From Mycolicibacterium aurum (lineage in GTDB: Bacteria; Actinomycetota; Actinomycetes; Mycobacteriales; Mycobacteriaceae): DNA of 64,000 nt. Both the position numbers and the translations under genes were made by a program. Within the stretch, counting starts at the first letter, position 1. Each line of letters begins with the position of its first letter. The stretch covers positions 2,170,001-2,234,000 of the forward strand of contig NZ_LR134356.1 of the NCBI RefSeq assembly GCF_900637195.1. The letters run 5' to 3'. Of this stretch, positions 10,212 to 18,811 are shown in pieces. The notes under the pieces are model-generated. The model saw nothing but the letters and a program-made list of their open reading frames with translations. It made no database searches and had not been told where the DNA came from.

Positions 10212-11102
10212 ATGACCGATCAGCAATCGAGCACTGTGGCAGATACGCCGGTCAACGAACCAGAGCAGAACGCCGTCAAGACGGGGGGCCGCGCCGGGCG
10301 CAACCTCCCCGCAGCGATCGCTGTGGGCGCGATGCTGGGGTTCAGCGTCATCGCGATCCTGGTGTTCGTTCCGCTGGTCTGGGTGGGCGTCGTGGCGGTC
10401 GCCATGGCGGTGGCCACCCACGAGGTCGTACGCCGGCTGCGGGAGGGCGGCTACGTCATCCCGGTGATCCCCCTTCTGGTGGGCGGGCAGGCCATGGTCT
10501 GGCTGACATGGCCCTTGGGGACGGCGGGCGCGCTCGGCGCGTTCGGTGCCACGGTGGTGCTGTGCCTGATCTGGCGCCTGCTCAGCGGCGGTCTCACCCA
10601 CGCCCCGGTCAACTACCTGCGCGACGTCGCGGTGACAGTGTTCCTGGCGGCATGGATCCCGCTGTTCGGCGCGTTCGGGGTCCTGCTCGTCTATCCCGAG
10701 GACGGCGGCTGGCGGGTGCTGTGCCTGATGCTCGGCGTCGTGTTCTCCGACATCGGCGGCTACACGGCCGGGGTCTTGTTCGGCAAGCATCCGATGGCGC
10801 CGGCGATCAGCCCGAAGAAATCGTGGGAAGGCCTGGCCGGCTCCCTGGTGTTCGGCACCACCGCCTCCGTGCTGGCCGTGGTGTTCCTGCTGGACAAGCC
10901 GTGGTGGATCGGTGTTCCGCTCGGAGTCATGCTCGTCATCACCGGAACACTCGGCGACCTGGTCGAATCGCAGGTCAAGCGTGACCTGGGCATCAAGGAC
11001 ATGGGTGCCCTACTGCCCGGGCACGGCGGACTGATGGACCGTCTCGATTCCGTTCTGCCGTCGGCCGTCGCCACGTGGGTCGTCCTGTCGCTGCTTGCCT
11101 GA
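10212..11102 (+). CDS. cdsA: Phosphatidate cytidylyltransferase (CDP-diglyceride synthase)
   Basis: Integral membrane enzyme of 296 residues that makes CDP-diacylglycerol from phosphatidic acid and CTP, the branch point for phosphatidylinositol, PIMs and cardiolipin in mycobacteria. About seven or eight membrane segments follow a charged N-terminus of 35 residues. The family signature occupies the C-terminal quarter: KKSWEG, then [18 protein letters not shown] and [13 protein letters not shown]. It follows frr after two bases and precedes rlmN by about 40 bases. Confidence 0.97.
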   Translation: MTDQQSSTVADTPVNEPEQNAVKTGGRAGRNLPAAIAVGAMLGFSVIAILVFVPLVWVGVVAVAMAVATHEVVRRLREGGYVIPVIPLLVGGQAMVWLTWPLGTAGALGAFGATVVLCLIWRLLSGGLTHAPVNYLRDVAVTVFLAAWIPLFGAFGVLLVYPEDGGWRVLCLMLGVVFSDIGGYTAGVLFGKHPMAPAISPKKSWEGLAGSLVFGTTASVLAVVFLLDKPWWIGVPLGVMLVITGTLGDLVESQVKRDLGIKDMGALLPGHGGLMDRLDSVLPSAVATWVVLSLLA

Positions 11103-11140
11103 GGCTCGGCGGCTGGGAGTGGGTCTCCAGAAGTGAGACA

Positions 11141-12253
11141 ATGGCGGGGCTCATGCCCACTCCCTTGCCCCTTGTGTTCGACGCACCCCGCCGCGGTATG
11201 CCGCCGCGGCACTTCGCCGACCTCGATGACGCCGGCCGTGCCTCCGCTGTCGGCGAGCTCGGCCTACCGGCGTTCCGCGGCAAACAGCTGGCCAACCAGT
11301 ACTACGGCAGGCTGATCAGCGATCCGACACAGATGACCGACCTGCCTGCCGCAGTACGCGAGCAGGTCGGTGCGGCGCTGTTCCCGGAGCTGCTGAACGC
11401 GGCGCGGGAGATCGAGTGCGACGCGGGCGAGACGCGCAAGGTGCTGTGGCGCGCCGTCGACGGAACGACCTTCGAATCGGTGCTGATGCGCTATTCGGAT
11501 CGCAACACCGTGTGCATCTCGTCACAGGCGGGATGCGGCATGGCCTGCCCCTTCTGCGCGACAGGTCAGGGTGGTCTCACGCGCAACCTGTCGACCGCCG
11601 AGATTCTCGAGCAGGTGCGTGCCGCGAGTGCCGAGCTGCGCGACCGCGACGGGGGCAGACTCTCCAACGTCGTCTTCATGGGCATGGGCGAGCCGCTGGC
11701 CAACTACAACCGGGTGCTCGCGGCCGTCCGCCGCATTACGGCGCCACCCCCGAACGGCTTCGGCATCTCGGCACGGTCGGTCACCGTCTCGACGGTCGGG
11801 CTCGCTCCCGCGATCCGCAAGCTCGCCGACGAAGGCCTCAACGTCACGCTCGCGGTGTCACTGCACACCCCGGACGACGAACTGCGCGACACCCTGGTGC
11901 CGGTCAACAACAGGTGGAAGATCTCCGAAGTTCTCGATGCCGCCCGCTACTACGCCGACGTCACCGGCCGGCGGGTGTCCATCGAGTACGCGTTGATCCG
12001 CGACGTCAACGACCAGCCTTGGCGAGCCGACCTGCTGGGCAAGAAGCTGCACGGCGCGCTCGGTCCGCTCGTGCACGTCAACCTCATTCCGCTGAACCCG
12101 ACACCGGGCAGCAAGTGGGACGCCAGCCCCAAGCCGGTCGAGCGGGAGTTCGTCCGGCGGGTGCGCGAGCGCGGGGTGTCCTGCACGGTACGCGATACCC
12201 GCGGTCGCGAAATCGCGGCTGCCTGTGGACAATTGGCGGCTGAGGGGTCCTAG
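11141..12253 (+). CDS. rlmN: Dual-specificity 23S rRNA/tRNA adenine-C2 methyltransferase RlmN
   Basis: Radical SAM enzyme of about 370 residues that methylates C2 of A2503 in 23S rRNA and of A37 in some tRNAs. The iron-sulfur motif CxxxCxxC is CGMACPFC (Cys 132, 136, 139 from this start). The motifs [13 protein letters not shown] and [10 protein letters not shown], and the C-terminal Cys in GVSCTVRD that forms the catalytic pair, are all present. ATG 11141 and ATG 11153 are both plausible; the GTGAG upstream favours the first. The stop overlaps by four bases the stop of the convergent SnoaL-like gene, which begins the accessory block. Confidence 0.97.
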   Translation: MAGLMPTPLPLVFDAPRRGMPPRHFADLDDAGRASAVGELGLPAFRGKQLANQYYGRLISDPTQMTDLPAAVREQVGAALFPELLNAAREIECDAGETRKVLWRAVDGTTFESVLMRYSDRNTVCISSQAGCGMACPFCATGQGGLTRNLSTAEILEQVRAASAELRDRDGGRLSNVVFMGMGEPLANYNRVLAAVRRITAPPPNGFGISARSVTVSTVGLAPAIRKLADEGLNVTLAVSLHTPDDELRDTLVPVNNRWKISEVLDAARYYADVTGRRVSIEYALIRDVNDQPWRADLLGKKLHGALGPLVHVNLIPLNPTPGSKWDASPKPVEREFVRRVRERGVSCTVRDTRGREIAAACGQLAAEGS

Positions 12254-12666
12254 CCGACGGTCGCTGCCGGCGGATTGACGAACCACACGTTGTCCTCGCG
12301 CAGGCTGCGGCTGCGCCAGCCGTCGGGTGTGCGCACCAGGTCGTGGTGGTAATACCCGCCGCAGCAACTCTGTTCGGCCATGCCGGGCAGCTGCATGGGG
12401 TTGTAGAACATCGCGCGCACCGCCGCGGTGTCGCCGTCGATGTCCGCTTCGATGTTGGTGATGTAGTGCATTGTCCACGGGATGGCGCCGAATCCCGCAG
12501 CCAGCCAGTCGGCGACCTCGTCACGGGATCCTGCGGCCGCACCGGCCGAGGAGTAGTCGATGTGGGCGTCGTCGGTGAACACCGAGCGGTACAGCTGCCA
12601 GTCCTTGCTGTCGACGGCGCGGGCGTACCTGTAGAGCAACGCGGCGATCTCGTCGTGATCACTCAC
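12250..12666 (-). CDS. SnoaL/NTF2-like protein
   Basis: A 138-residue protein of the SnoaL-like (NTF2 fold) type: an N-terminal helix [18 protein letters not shown], the [10 protein letters not shown] strand, and the closing [11 protein letters not shown] strand. Members act as small isomerases, cyclases or hydratases, or as ring-hydroxylating dioxygenase beta-like subunits. The GTG start overlaps the stop of the aldehyde dehydrogenase by four bases (GTGA), so it is the second gene of that operon and shares its promoter with the 28-bp element at 14157. Its substrate should be part of the same catabolic route. Confidence 0.87.
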   Translation of the reverse strand: MSDHDEIAALLYRYARAVDSKDWQLYRSVFTDDAHIDYSSAGAAAGSRDEVADWLAAGFGAIPWTMHYITNIEADIDGDTAAVRAMFYNPMQLPGMAEQSCCGGYYHHDLVRTPDGWRSRSLREDNVWFVNPPAATVG

Positions 12667-14147
12667 GCGGGCATGCCGATGGTCTTGGCGTCGAGGTACT
12701 CCTTGTAGCCCTCCTCGCCGTTGCGGTAGCCCAGCCCGCTCTGCTTGGTGCCGCCGAACGGGCTGCCGATACCGAAGTGGCTCTTGCCGTTGATGGTCAC
12801 GTTGCCCGTCCGCATCCGGCACGCCACCGCGAACGCCCGCTCCACGTCACCGCTGCTGACTTCGCCGGAGAGCCCATAGATGCTGTTGTTGGCGATCGCC
12901 ACCGCGTCGTCGTCGGTGTCGTAGGGGGTCACGGTCAGCACGGGCCCGAAGATCTCCTCCTGCGCGATCTGCGAATCCGGGTCGACGTCGGCGAGCAGGG
13001 TCGGCTGCGTGTAGTACCCGACCGGCAGGTTCTCGGGGATGCCACCACCGGTGACCAGGCGGGCGCCGGAGTCGATTCCTGACTTGATCAATCCGAGCAC
13101 CTTCTGGCGCTGACCTTCGCTGATCTGGGGGCCCTGCATGGTGCCGGGGGTCCACGGGTCGCCCACCGGGAAACCCGCCATCATGTTCTTGAGTAGCTCG
13201 ATGCCTTCGTCATAGCGGCTGCGCGGCAACAGGATCCGGCTGGGCATGATGCAGCTCTGCCCGCTCATCACGCACGCCATCATCGCCGCCATCGGCAACG
13301 CGGAAGTGAAGTCGGCATCGTCGAGCACGATGTGGGCGCTCTTGCCGCCGAGCTCGAGCAGAGTCTTCTTCACCGTGGACGCTCCCGCGGCCAGGATGGC
13401 CCGGCCGGTCGCGGTCGACCCGGTGAAGGTGATCATGTCCACCCGAGGATCGGCCGACAGCGCCGCGCCCACCTCGTTGGCATTGGACACCACGACGTTG
13501 AACACCCCGGCCGGGATGTCGGTCTCCTCGGCGACGATGCGGCCGTATTCGGTGCCCGACCACGGCGTCAGCTGCGCGGGTTTGAGTACCACCGTGTTTC
13601 CGGCCATCAACGCAGGCACCGTCTCGGCGATGTTGAGGTACAGCGGCACATTCCACGGGGTGATCGCGCCGACCACCCCGACCGGCTCGTAGTGGATTTT
13701 GCGCTGCGCCGGGCCCAACGGCGTCTCGTGCACGCCGTTGTCAACCAGGTAGTCGAAGTTCCTGCCGTGCTCGGCCCAGTGCTCGACCTCGGCGATGGGA
13801 CTTTCGATCTGGCTGCCTGTGACCGTGACCGGACATCCGACCTCGGTGATCAGGATGCGGCGCAGCCGTTCCTTGTTGCGCTCCAGCGCGTCATGCAACT
13901 GCATCAGGCAGTGGTGCCGGAACTCCACATCGCGCGACCAGTCTGTCTCGTCGAACGCCCGCCGGGCAGCACCCACCGCGCGCGCCATGTCCTCGACCGT
14001 GCCGTCGGTCGCCTGGCCGGCCACCTGCTCGCTGGCCGGATGGACCACCTCGAATGTGGCTCCGCTGCCGGTCAACTGCAGCTCACCGTCGATGAGCATG
14101 CGCTCGTCGCCCGCGAGCACCCCGGTGTCGGTCTGCGCTGTCGTCAT
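12663..14147 (-). CDS. NAD(P)-dependent aldehyde dehydrogenase
   Basis: A 494-residue aldehyde dehydrogenase oxidising an aldehyde to a carboxylate. The catalytic Glu lies in LLELGGKS (residue 265) and the nucleophilic Cys in SGQSCIM (residue 299), with the Rossmann motif FTGSTATG between residues 230 and 245. The ATG lies only nine bases from the TGTAAAG block of the 28-bp repeated element, so the mRNA may be leaderless. It is followed by the overlapping SnoaL-like gene and preceded by the TetR gene at 14194 on the same strand. A role in oxidising an aldehyde made by the nearby P450/BVMO pathway is inferred. Confidence 0.96.
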   Translation of the reverse strand: MTTAQTDTGVLAGDERMLIDGELQLTGSGATFEVVHPASEQVAGQATDGTVEDMARAVGAARRAFDETDWSRDVEFRHHCLMQLHDALERNKERLRRILITEVGCPVTVTGSQIESPIAEVEHWAEHGRNFDYLVDNGVHETPLGPAQRKIHYEPVGVVGAITPWNVPLYLNIAETVPALMAGNTVVLKPAQLTPWSGTEYGRIVAEETDIPAGVFNVVVSNANEVGAALSADPRVDMITFTGSTATGRAILAAGASTVKKTLLELGGKSAHIVLDDADFTSALPMAAMMACVMSGQSCIMPSRILLPRSRYDEGIELLKNMMAGFPVGDPWTPGTMQGPQISEGQRQKVLGLIKSGIDSGARLVTGGGIPENLPVGYYTQPTLLADVDPDSQIAQEEIFGPVLTVTPYDTDDDAVAIANNSIYGLSGEVSSGDVERAFAVACRMRTGNVTINGKSHFGIGSPFGGTKQSGLGYRNGEEGYKEYLDAKTIGMPA

Positions 14148-14156
14148 GACAGCCAG

Positions 14157-14184
14157 CTTTACAATATTTCAGCTCAGTGTCACG
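14157..14184. promoter_or_regulatory. Regulon element 1: CTTTACA-N14-TGTCACG upstream of aldehyde dehydrogenase
   Basis: First of six copies of a 28-bp element, with CTTTACA at 14157-14163, exactly 14 bases of unconserved spacer, and TGTCACG at 14178-14184. The blocks are an imperfect inverted repeat (TGTAAAG against TGTCACG). It fills most of the 46-base gap between the first TetR gene and the aldehyde dehydrogenase, ending nine bases before the latter's ATG. Confidence 0.8.
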
Positions 14185-14193
14185 CGTTTTGGT

Positions 14194-14739
14194 TCAGCTG
14201 GTCTTGATTCCCACGGCGTGCCGCAGCTGTGCCAGGAACTGATCGTCGTCGTCGGCCCGGACGATGTAGTGCGAGACGGCCACCCGGATCGCGGTGGCGG
14301 CCTTGACTGCCCCGTTCGCGCCGGGCAGCAGCTTCTCCAGCTGGCCGCGCATCGACGGAATGATGTGGGCCAGCCGCGAGATCACGACCTCGGGCTCGAT
14401 GTCCACGAGCCGCACGCCCGAGTAGGACTGCTGGTACTCGACGATGAACCGCATCGCGGCGTCCACGCGTTCGGTGCCACGCAGGCCCGCGGTCGCCTTG
14501 GCGATACCGGTTTCGAACATCTCGCGCTCGTAGATGCCGAACGCTTCCAGTAGTGCCTGCTTGTCGGCGAACCATCGATACAACGTCGGCCGCGACACCC
14601 CCGCCTGCAGGGCGACCTCGGACAGGCTGAGCTTGGTCTGCCCGCTGCGGCCGAGGACCTCCGCGGTCGCGACGAGAATCCGGTGCCGCGTCGAGGTGTC
14701 CTCGGGGACGTCGGTGGCATCGCGTGCTGGTTGGTTCAC
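14194..14739 (-). CDS. TetR-family regulator (paralogue 1)
   Basis: A 181-residue TetR regulator. The DNA-binding domain at residues 15-65 contains SLSEVALQAGVSRPTLYRWF; the rest is a helical ligand domain with FIVEYQQSYSGVRLVDIEPE. It is strongly similar along its whole length to the TetR protein at 17179-17751, and the recognition helix AGVSRPTLYR is identical, so both probably read the same operator. Start is GTG at 14739. Thirteen bases upstream lies a degenerate copy of the 28-bp element, suggesting autoregulation. It precedes the aldehyde dehydrogenase operon. Confidence 0.94.
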   Translation of the reverse strand: MNQPARDATDVPEDTSTRHRILVATAEVLGRSGQTKLSLSEVALQAGVSRPTLYRWFADKQALLEAFGIYEREMFETGIAKATAGLRGTERVDAAMRFIVEYQQSYSGVRLVDIEPEVVISRLAHIIPSMRGQLEKLLPGANGAVKAATAIRVAVSHYIVRADDDDQFLAQLRHAVGIKTS

Positions 14740-14751
14740 GTACCTGGCCTT

Positions 14752-14779
14752 ACTTACGGGTTCGCTGTCGATCGTAAAG
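14752..14779. promoter_or_regulatory. Degenerate regulon element upstream of TetR paralogue 1
   Basis: ACTTACG (14752-14758), 14 bases, then CGTAAAG (14773-14779). The two arms are themselves an inverted repeat (five of seven positions) with the same 14-base spacing as the six strong copies, and the right arm matches the half-site TGTMAMG in six of seven positions. It sits 13 bases upstream of the GTG start of the TetR gene. This is a weaker match than the others and could be chance. Confidence 0.4.
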
Positions 14780-14833
14780 CGTGCCGGGGTGAAGGGCCGA
14801 CGGCGCGCGGGGCATTCTTGGTCACACAGTCGG

Positions 14834-15973
14834 TCACAGGGCCTTTTTCACCGCTGCAACGGTGTCGAGATCCGCGAGCGCCTCCAGGCTGCGTTCGAGT
14901 CCTTTCATCGCGATGTCTGCGCCCTGCATGCCGCCCATCCCGGCGGTGATCATCGTGGCGACGTACGGGTACAGCGCGCTCTGCCGGTACCGGTCCCACA
15001 GCCCGTCGCGGTCCAGCTCGGGTCCGCCCGACGCGGCGAGCGCACCGCGGTAGACGTCGAGAAGATCGCGCTGAGACTCCCGCCTGCTCTCGGTCGTCAT
15101 GCTCGTCACCAGCGTGTACGCGAGTTCCCGGCTGGGGTGGCCGCGTCGCACGGCCTGCCAGTCGAGCAGGCCGGCCTTCCCCTCGCGAAAGTACAGATTG
15201 CCCGGGTGTGCGTCGCCGTGCATGACGGTGTGCGGCGGACGGTCGATGAGCGCCGCGGCCGCGCGATAGTTCTGGTCGATGAAGCGGCCGCGCTCCAGCG
15301 GCAGGTCCGTTCGTTCGGCCAGGCGTTGCGACGACATCCGCAGCAGCGGCGCGGTGAGCAGCGACGCGCTGTCGGCCGAGGCCGTATAGATCCAGTTCAG
15401 TGGTCCGGTGTCGTCGGTGGGGAACCGGTCCCAGAAGGTGGCGTGCAGCCGGGCCAGCAGTTCGACGACGAGCGCAGCCCGGTCGGCGTCGATCGGGTGC
15501 AGGGTGTCGGGAAACTCGCATGTGGTGGCTGACAGGTCCTCGAGGATGAGGACGAATCTGCCCGATAGCGGGTCGAATCTCCGTCCGTAGCAGCGCGGCA
15601 CACCCGTCAGTTCGGGGGCGAGCCGGCCGTAGAAACGCGTCTCGGTATCGGCGAGGTTGCCCAGTTCGCCCATCAGGCGGGTGGCCACCGTCTCGGCCGC
15701 CATCTTGACGAACACCGAGGCGGGGACGGCGTGGCCGGTGAGCGCCAGCCGGGCCCGCGACGACGTCCCGGCATCGCCGCCGATCAGCGACACCGAGGTC
15801 ACCGTCGCGCCGATCAGCGACGACAGCGTGGCCGCGTCGAGATCGTCGATGGTGCGGGGGAAGGAACGCAGCCGGCCGACCAGCGTGTCGGCGCCGATCC
15901 TGCCGAGGCCACGGCCAAGATGCGAGGCGAGACCGGCGACCGGCCCGATGCGCTGGGAGATGAGGGAAACCAC
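14834..15973 (-). CDS. APH/EcKinase-type phosphotransferase family protein
   Basis: A 379-residue protein of the aminoglycoside phosphotransferase-like kinase family. The catalytic loop is HGDAHPGNLYF (catalytic Asp, near residue 250) and the metal-binding motif is LLDWQAV. The N-terminus carries a nucleotide-binding strand pair. GTG 15973 is chosen because AGGAGG lies five bases upstream. In actinobacteria such kinases are often next to acyl-CoA dehydrogenases and CoA-transferases (ACAD10/11-like logic, phosphorylating hydroxyacyl-CoA). Here it is divergent from a CaiB-type CoA-transferase, 43 bases apart. True aminoglycoside resistance is unlikely. Confidence 0.85.
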   Translation of the reverse strand: MVSLISQRIGPVAGLASHLGRGLGRIGADTLVGRLRSFPRTIDDLDAATLSSLIGATVTSVSLIGGDAGTSSRARLALTGHAVPASVFVKMAAETVATRLMGELGNLADTETRFYGRLAPELTGVPRCYGRRFDPLSGRFVLILEDLSATTCEFPDTLHPIDADRAALVVELLARLHATFWDRFPTDDTGPLNWIYTASADSASLLTAPLLRMSSQRLAERTDLPLERGRFIDQNYRAAAALIDRPPHTVMHGDAHPGNLYFREGKAGLLDWQAVRRGHPSRELAYTLVTSMTTESRRESQRDLLDVYRGALAASGGPELDRDGLWDRYRQSALYPYVATMITAGMGGMQGADIAMKGLERSLEALADLDTVAAVKKAL

Positions 15974-16016
15974 GAGCCTCCTAGGCTTGGATCGGTTCGG
16001 GAAGGGGTGGCACGCC

Positions 16017-17192
16017 ATGGCTGGTCCGCTGGAAGGCATCAGGGTCGTCGAACTCGGGGTCTGGGTGGCGGGACCCGCGGCCGGCGGAATCCTTGCGGAC
16101 TGGGGCGCCGACGTCGTCAAGATCGAGCCGCCCGACGGGGATCCGGCCCGCACGTTCGGCCGGATGCTGGGCATCAGCCCCCAGGACCGGCATCATGTGA
16201 GCCCGCCGTTCCAGATGGACAACCGCGGTAAGCGCAGTGTGGTGCTCGACCTGGCGTCCGACGACGGGAAGGCGCGCGCGCAGGCTCTGTTGGACGGCGC
16301 CGATGTGTTCCTGACCAACATCCGCACCGGTGCCCTGCGGCGGATCGGCCTGGATTTCGCGGCGGTGGCGGCCGCGAACCCGCGGCTGGTCTATGGCCTG
16401 ATCACCGGCTACGGCGCCGAGGGACCCGACGCGGACCGGCCGGCCTACGACGTCGCCGCATTCTGGGCCAGGTCGGGCCTGGCCCACCTGCTGACCCGGC
16501 CGGGCGAGACGCCCCCGTTCCAGCGCGGCGGGATGGGCGATCACATGGCGGGCATGACGCTGGCCGGTGCGATCTGCGCCGCCCTGGTGGCGCGGACACG
16601 AACCGGCGCAGGCCAATTGGTGACGACCTCGCTGTACCGCCAGGGCGCCTACACCGTCAGCTTCGACCTCAACACGTTTCTGATCACCGGCCACGCGATC
16701 GCGATCGGGCAGCGCGAGACGATGGGCAACCCGTGCATGAACAACTACACCGCGGCCGATGGTCGTCGATTCTGGCTGGTGGGTCTGCAGGGCGACCGGC
16801 ACTGGCCCGCTTTGTGCGCGTGCGTGCAACGGCCCGACTGGCTGACCGATGAACGGTTCGCCACCGGCCGGGCCCGTGCCACCAACGCGGGCGAGTTGAT
16901 CGCCGAACTCGACGCCATCTTCGCCGCCAAGACGCTCGACGAATGGGCCGAGATATTCGCCGCACAACCTGATCTGTTCTGGTCGCCGATCAATTCGATG
17001 GAGGATGTGATCGCCGACGAGCAATTCCACGCCGCAGGCGGGGTGGTCTACGTACCCGACGCCGACGGCGGTGCGGTACCGATGGTGGCCACGCCTGCGG
17101 ATTTTCACGGCACACCGAACGAAGTGCGCTGCAGCGCACCCGAACTGGGTGAGCACACCGCCGAGATCCTTGACGAACTCAGCCATCGGTGA
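16017..17192 (+). CDS. CaiB/BaiF-type (family III) CoA-transferase
   Basis: Family III CoA-transferase of 391 residues, moving CoA between carboxylic acids. It begins with the typical MAGPLEGIRVVELGVWVAGP, and continues with DWGADVVKIEPP, the NRGKRSVVLDL motif and the catalytic-region Asp in a GMGDHMAGMTLAGAI segment near residue 180. The ATG at 16017 has a GGGGTGG ribosome-binding sequence. The last 14 bases overlap the 3' end of the convergent second TetR gene. It may activate an acid released by the neighbouring dehydrogenases. The donor and acceptor are unknown. Confidence 0.94.
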   Translation: MAGPLEGIRVVELGVWVAGPAAGGILADWGADVVKIEPPDGDPARTFGRMLGISPQDRHHVSPPFQMDNRGKRSVVLDLASDDGKARAQALLDGADVFLTNIRTGALRRIGLDFAAVAAANPRLVYGLITGYGAEGPDADRPAYDVAAFWARSGLAHLLTRPGETPPFQRGGMGDHMAGMTLAGAICAALVARTRTGAGQLVTTSLYRQGAYTVSFDLNTFLITGHAIAIGQRETMGNPCMNNYTAADGRRFWLVGLQGDRHWPALCACVQRPDWLTDERFATGRARATNAGELIAELDAIFAAKTLDEWAEIFAAQPDLFWSPINSMEDVIADEQFHAAGGVVYVPDADGGAVPMVATPADFHGTPNEVRCSAPELGEHTAEILDELSHR

Positions 17193-17751
17193 ACCGGGGT
17201 GAGTGGGCCTGCGGCTTCACCCGGGCGGCGTGCCGCAGCTGGGCCAGAAAATCGCCGGAATCGTCGCTGCGCACCAGGTACTGCGAGATCGCCACGCGGA
17301 CCGCGGTGGCAGCGGACAGTTCGGCGTCCGGTCCGCTGCACAGGCGTTGCAGGCGGTCGCGCATCAACGGCAGGACACTCGCCATCCGTGCGATCACCTG
17401 GTCGGGCTCCACGTCGACCATCCGAAGCCCCGGGTAAGACAGCTGGTATTCGACGATGACCCGCAATGCGGCGTCGAGGCGTTGGTGCGCAGGCACATTG
17501 GCGGTGGCGCGGGCGATCGCGCGTTCGTAGTATCGCCGCTCCCAGGCCACGAAGACGTCCAGCAGCTCGCGCTTGTCGGCAAAGTAGCGATACAGCGTGG
17601 GCCGTGACACACCCGCCTGAGCCGCCACCTCGGACAGCGACAGCTTGGTTGTGCCGTTGCGGCCCAGCACCTCTGCCGTGGCGGCCAATATGCGCTGACG
17701 CGTGGAGTTGTCCGGATCGCCGTCATTGCCCGACGCCGAGTGCTGCATCAT
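17179..17751 (-). CDS. TetR-family regulator (paralogue 2)
   Basis: A 190-residue TetR regulator closely related to that at 14194-14739, with the same recognition helix (SEVAAQAGVSRPTLYRYF) and the conserved IVEYQLSYPGLRMVDVEP and FLAQLRHA segments. Two adjacent ATG codons (17751 and 17748) can start it. The TGTAAAG block of element 2 ends five bases upstream of the first ATG, so binding there would block its own transcription. It is divergent from the ferredoxin gene. I infer that it is one of two local repressors of the shared regulon. Confidence 0.94.
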   Translation of the reverse strand: MMQHSASGNDGDPDNSTRQRILAATAEVLGRNGTTKLSLSEVAAQAGVSRPTLYRYFADKRELLDVFVAWERRYYERAIARATANVPAHQRLDAALRVIVEYQLSYPGLRMVDVEPDQVIARMASVLPLMRDRLQRLCSGPDAELSAATAVRVAISQYLVRSDDSGDFLAQLRHAARVKPQAHSPRFTDG

Positions 17752-17756
17752 GACAG

Positions 17757-17784
17757 CTTTACAAATTACCGGCCAACTGTCACG
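17757..17784. promoter_or_regulatory. Regulon element 2: between TetR paralogue 2 and ferredoxin
   Basis: CTTTACA (17757-17763), 14-base spacer, TGTCACG (17778-17784), followed by CT. It occupies almost the whole 41-base gap between two divergent start codons: the TetR ATG is five bases to the left and the ferredoxin GTG eight bases to the right. Both transcripts would have to be leaderless or nearly so. Confidence 0.82.
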
Positions 17785-17792
17785 CTATTTCC

Positions 17793-17984
17793 GTGAAGGT
17801 CCGAGTGGATCCCGCCAAGTGCACCGGGCACGGCATCTGTGAGTCCATCGCCGATGAGGTCTTCGAGGTGCAGGACGACGGCACCGTGGTGATCCACGAC
17901 GCCGAGCGTCCCGAGGCCGACCGCAGCCGGATGCAGCAGGCGGTCACTCAGTGCCCGGTCGCTGCGCTGACGCTCACCGACTGA
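17793..17984 (+). CDS. [3Fe-4S]-type ferredoxin, P450 redox partner type
   Basis: A 63-residue ferredoxin with the motif C-TGHGI-C followed by a distant CPVAAL. The usual second Cys of the cluster motif is replaced by His (CxxHxxC...CP). This is the mycobacterial single-cluster ferredoxin type known to donate electrons to cytochromes P450. The GTG start lies eight bases from regulon element 2, with no room for a ribosome-binding site, indicating a leaderless mRNA. Its expected partner is the P450 at 20428-21660, which carries the same upstream element. No ferredoxin reductase gene is present nearby. Confidence 0.93.
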   Translation: MKVRVDPAKCTGHGICESIADEVFEVQDDGTVVIHDAERPEADRSRMQQAVTQCPVAALTLTD

Positions 17985-18800
17985 CTACGCCGGGGGTCGC
18001 GGGCGGACGAGCACCGACTGCTGGATGGCCCCGACGGCACCGTCCTCGTCGAACAGGGTGCCCAGCGTCGTGCCGATTCCGTCAGGTCCGTAACTGGTTT
18101 CGGCGCGGATGCCGATCCACTCTCCGTCGGGCACCCGGTGGATGTGCACTGCGAGATCGGTGTTGAGGAACGTCCATTTCCGGATGTCGAGCTTGGTGCC
18201 GATGCCGTTCGCGTCGTCGGCGACCACGAACAGCCGCTCCAGCGGCGTCATCGCCTCACCCTCGACGAGGTCCACCTCGGGCTTGAGCCACGATTCGCCC
18301 GGGCCGTCACTCATCGGCGTGGTCAACCACCGCCAGTCAAGACTGTGGACGTAGTTGCGGTCCCAGTCCTTCGCCATGTCGCGGGTCCGTGCCTCCGACC
18401 GAGGGCGAAGTGGTTCGGCCGGCGCATGTGTCACGAAGGCGGTGTCGATGGTCTGCAGCCGCCACCCGCTGGCCCTGGCCACCGGCCGTGGCGCGCCGTC
18501 CGGGCCGAGCGCGAGCATCTCGGCGCTGACGAGCTCGATCTGCTTGCCTGCGCGCTCCCGCCGCGCCCGAACCCACAACTCGCCCTCAGCCGGCACCGGC
18601 CCCAGCAGATCGACCAGCACTCGGCTGAGGCGCGTGTCGTCCCGCGGCTCGCAGCGCTGCAGGCCCCGGACCAGAAGCGCTGACACCGGCGCCGCGTGCT
18701 GAATGGCTGCCGACCACGTGCTCCGCACGAAATCTGTTGCCGCGAACTTCTCCCCGCGATCGTCGGACGCGTCGACGAGCTCGTAGTAGGCATCGGTCAC
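17985..18800 (-). CDS. Acyl-CoA thioesterase-like protein (double hotdog)
   Basis: A 271-residue protein of the TesB-like/acyl-CoA thioesterase family with two hotdog repeats. The N-terminal half begins YYELVDASDDRGEKFAATDFVRS, and the C-terminal half has a LNTDLAVHIHRVPDGEWIGI strand pair that carries the acyl-CoA hydrolysis site in the family. GTG 18800 (or 18803) follows a GAGGGGG sequence. It ends directly at the stop of the convergent ferredoxin and follows the SMP-30 gene by 11 bases on the same strand, so these two form one operon driven from regulon element 3. Confidence 0.82.
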   Translation of the reverse strand: MTDAYYELVDASDDRGEKFAATDFVRSTWSAAIQHAAPVSALLVRGLQRCEPRDDTRLSRVLVDLLGPVPAEGELWVRARRERAGKQIELVSAEMLALGPDGAPRPVARASGWRLQTIDTAFVTHAPAEPLRPRSEARTRDMAKDWDRNYVHSLDWRWLTTPMSDGPGESWLKPEVDLVEGEAMTPLERLFVVADDANGIGTKLDIRKWTFLNTDLAVHIHRVPDGEWIGIRAETSYGPDGIGTTLGTLFDEDGAVGAIQQSVLVRPRPPA

Positions 18801-18811
18801 CACGGACCCCC

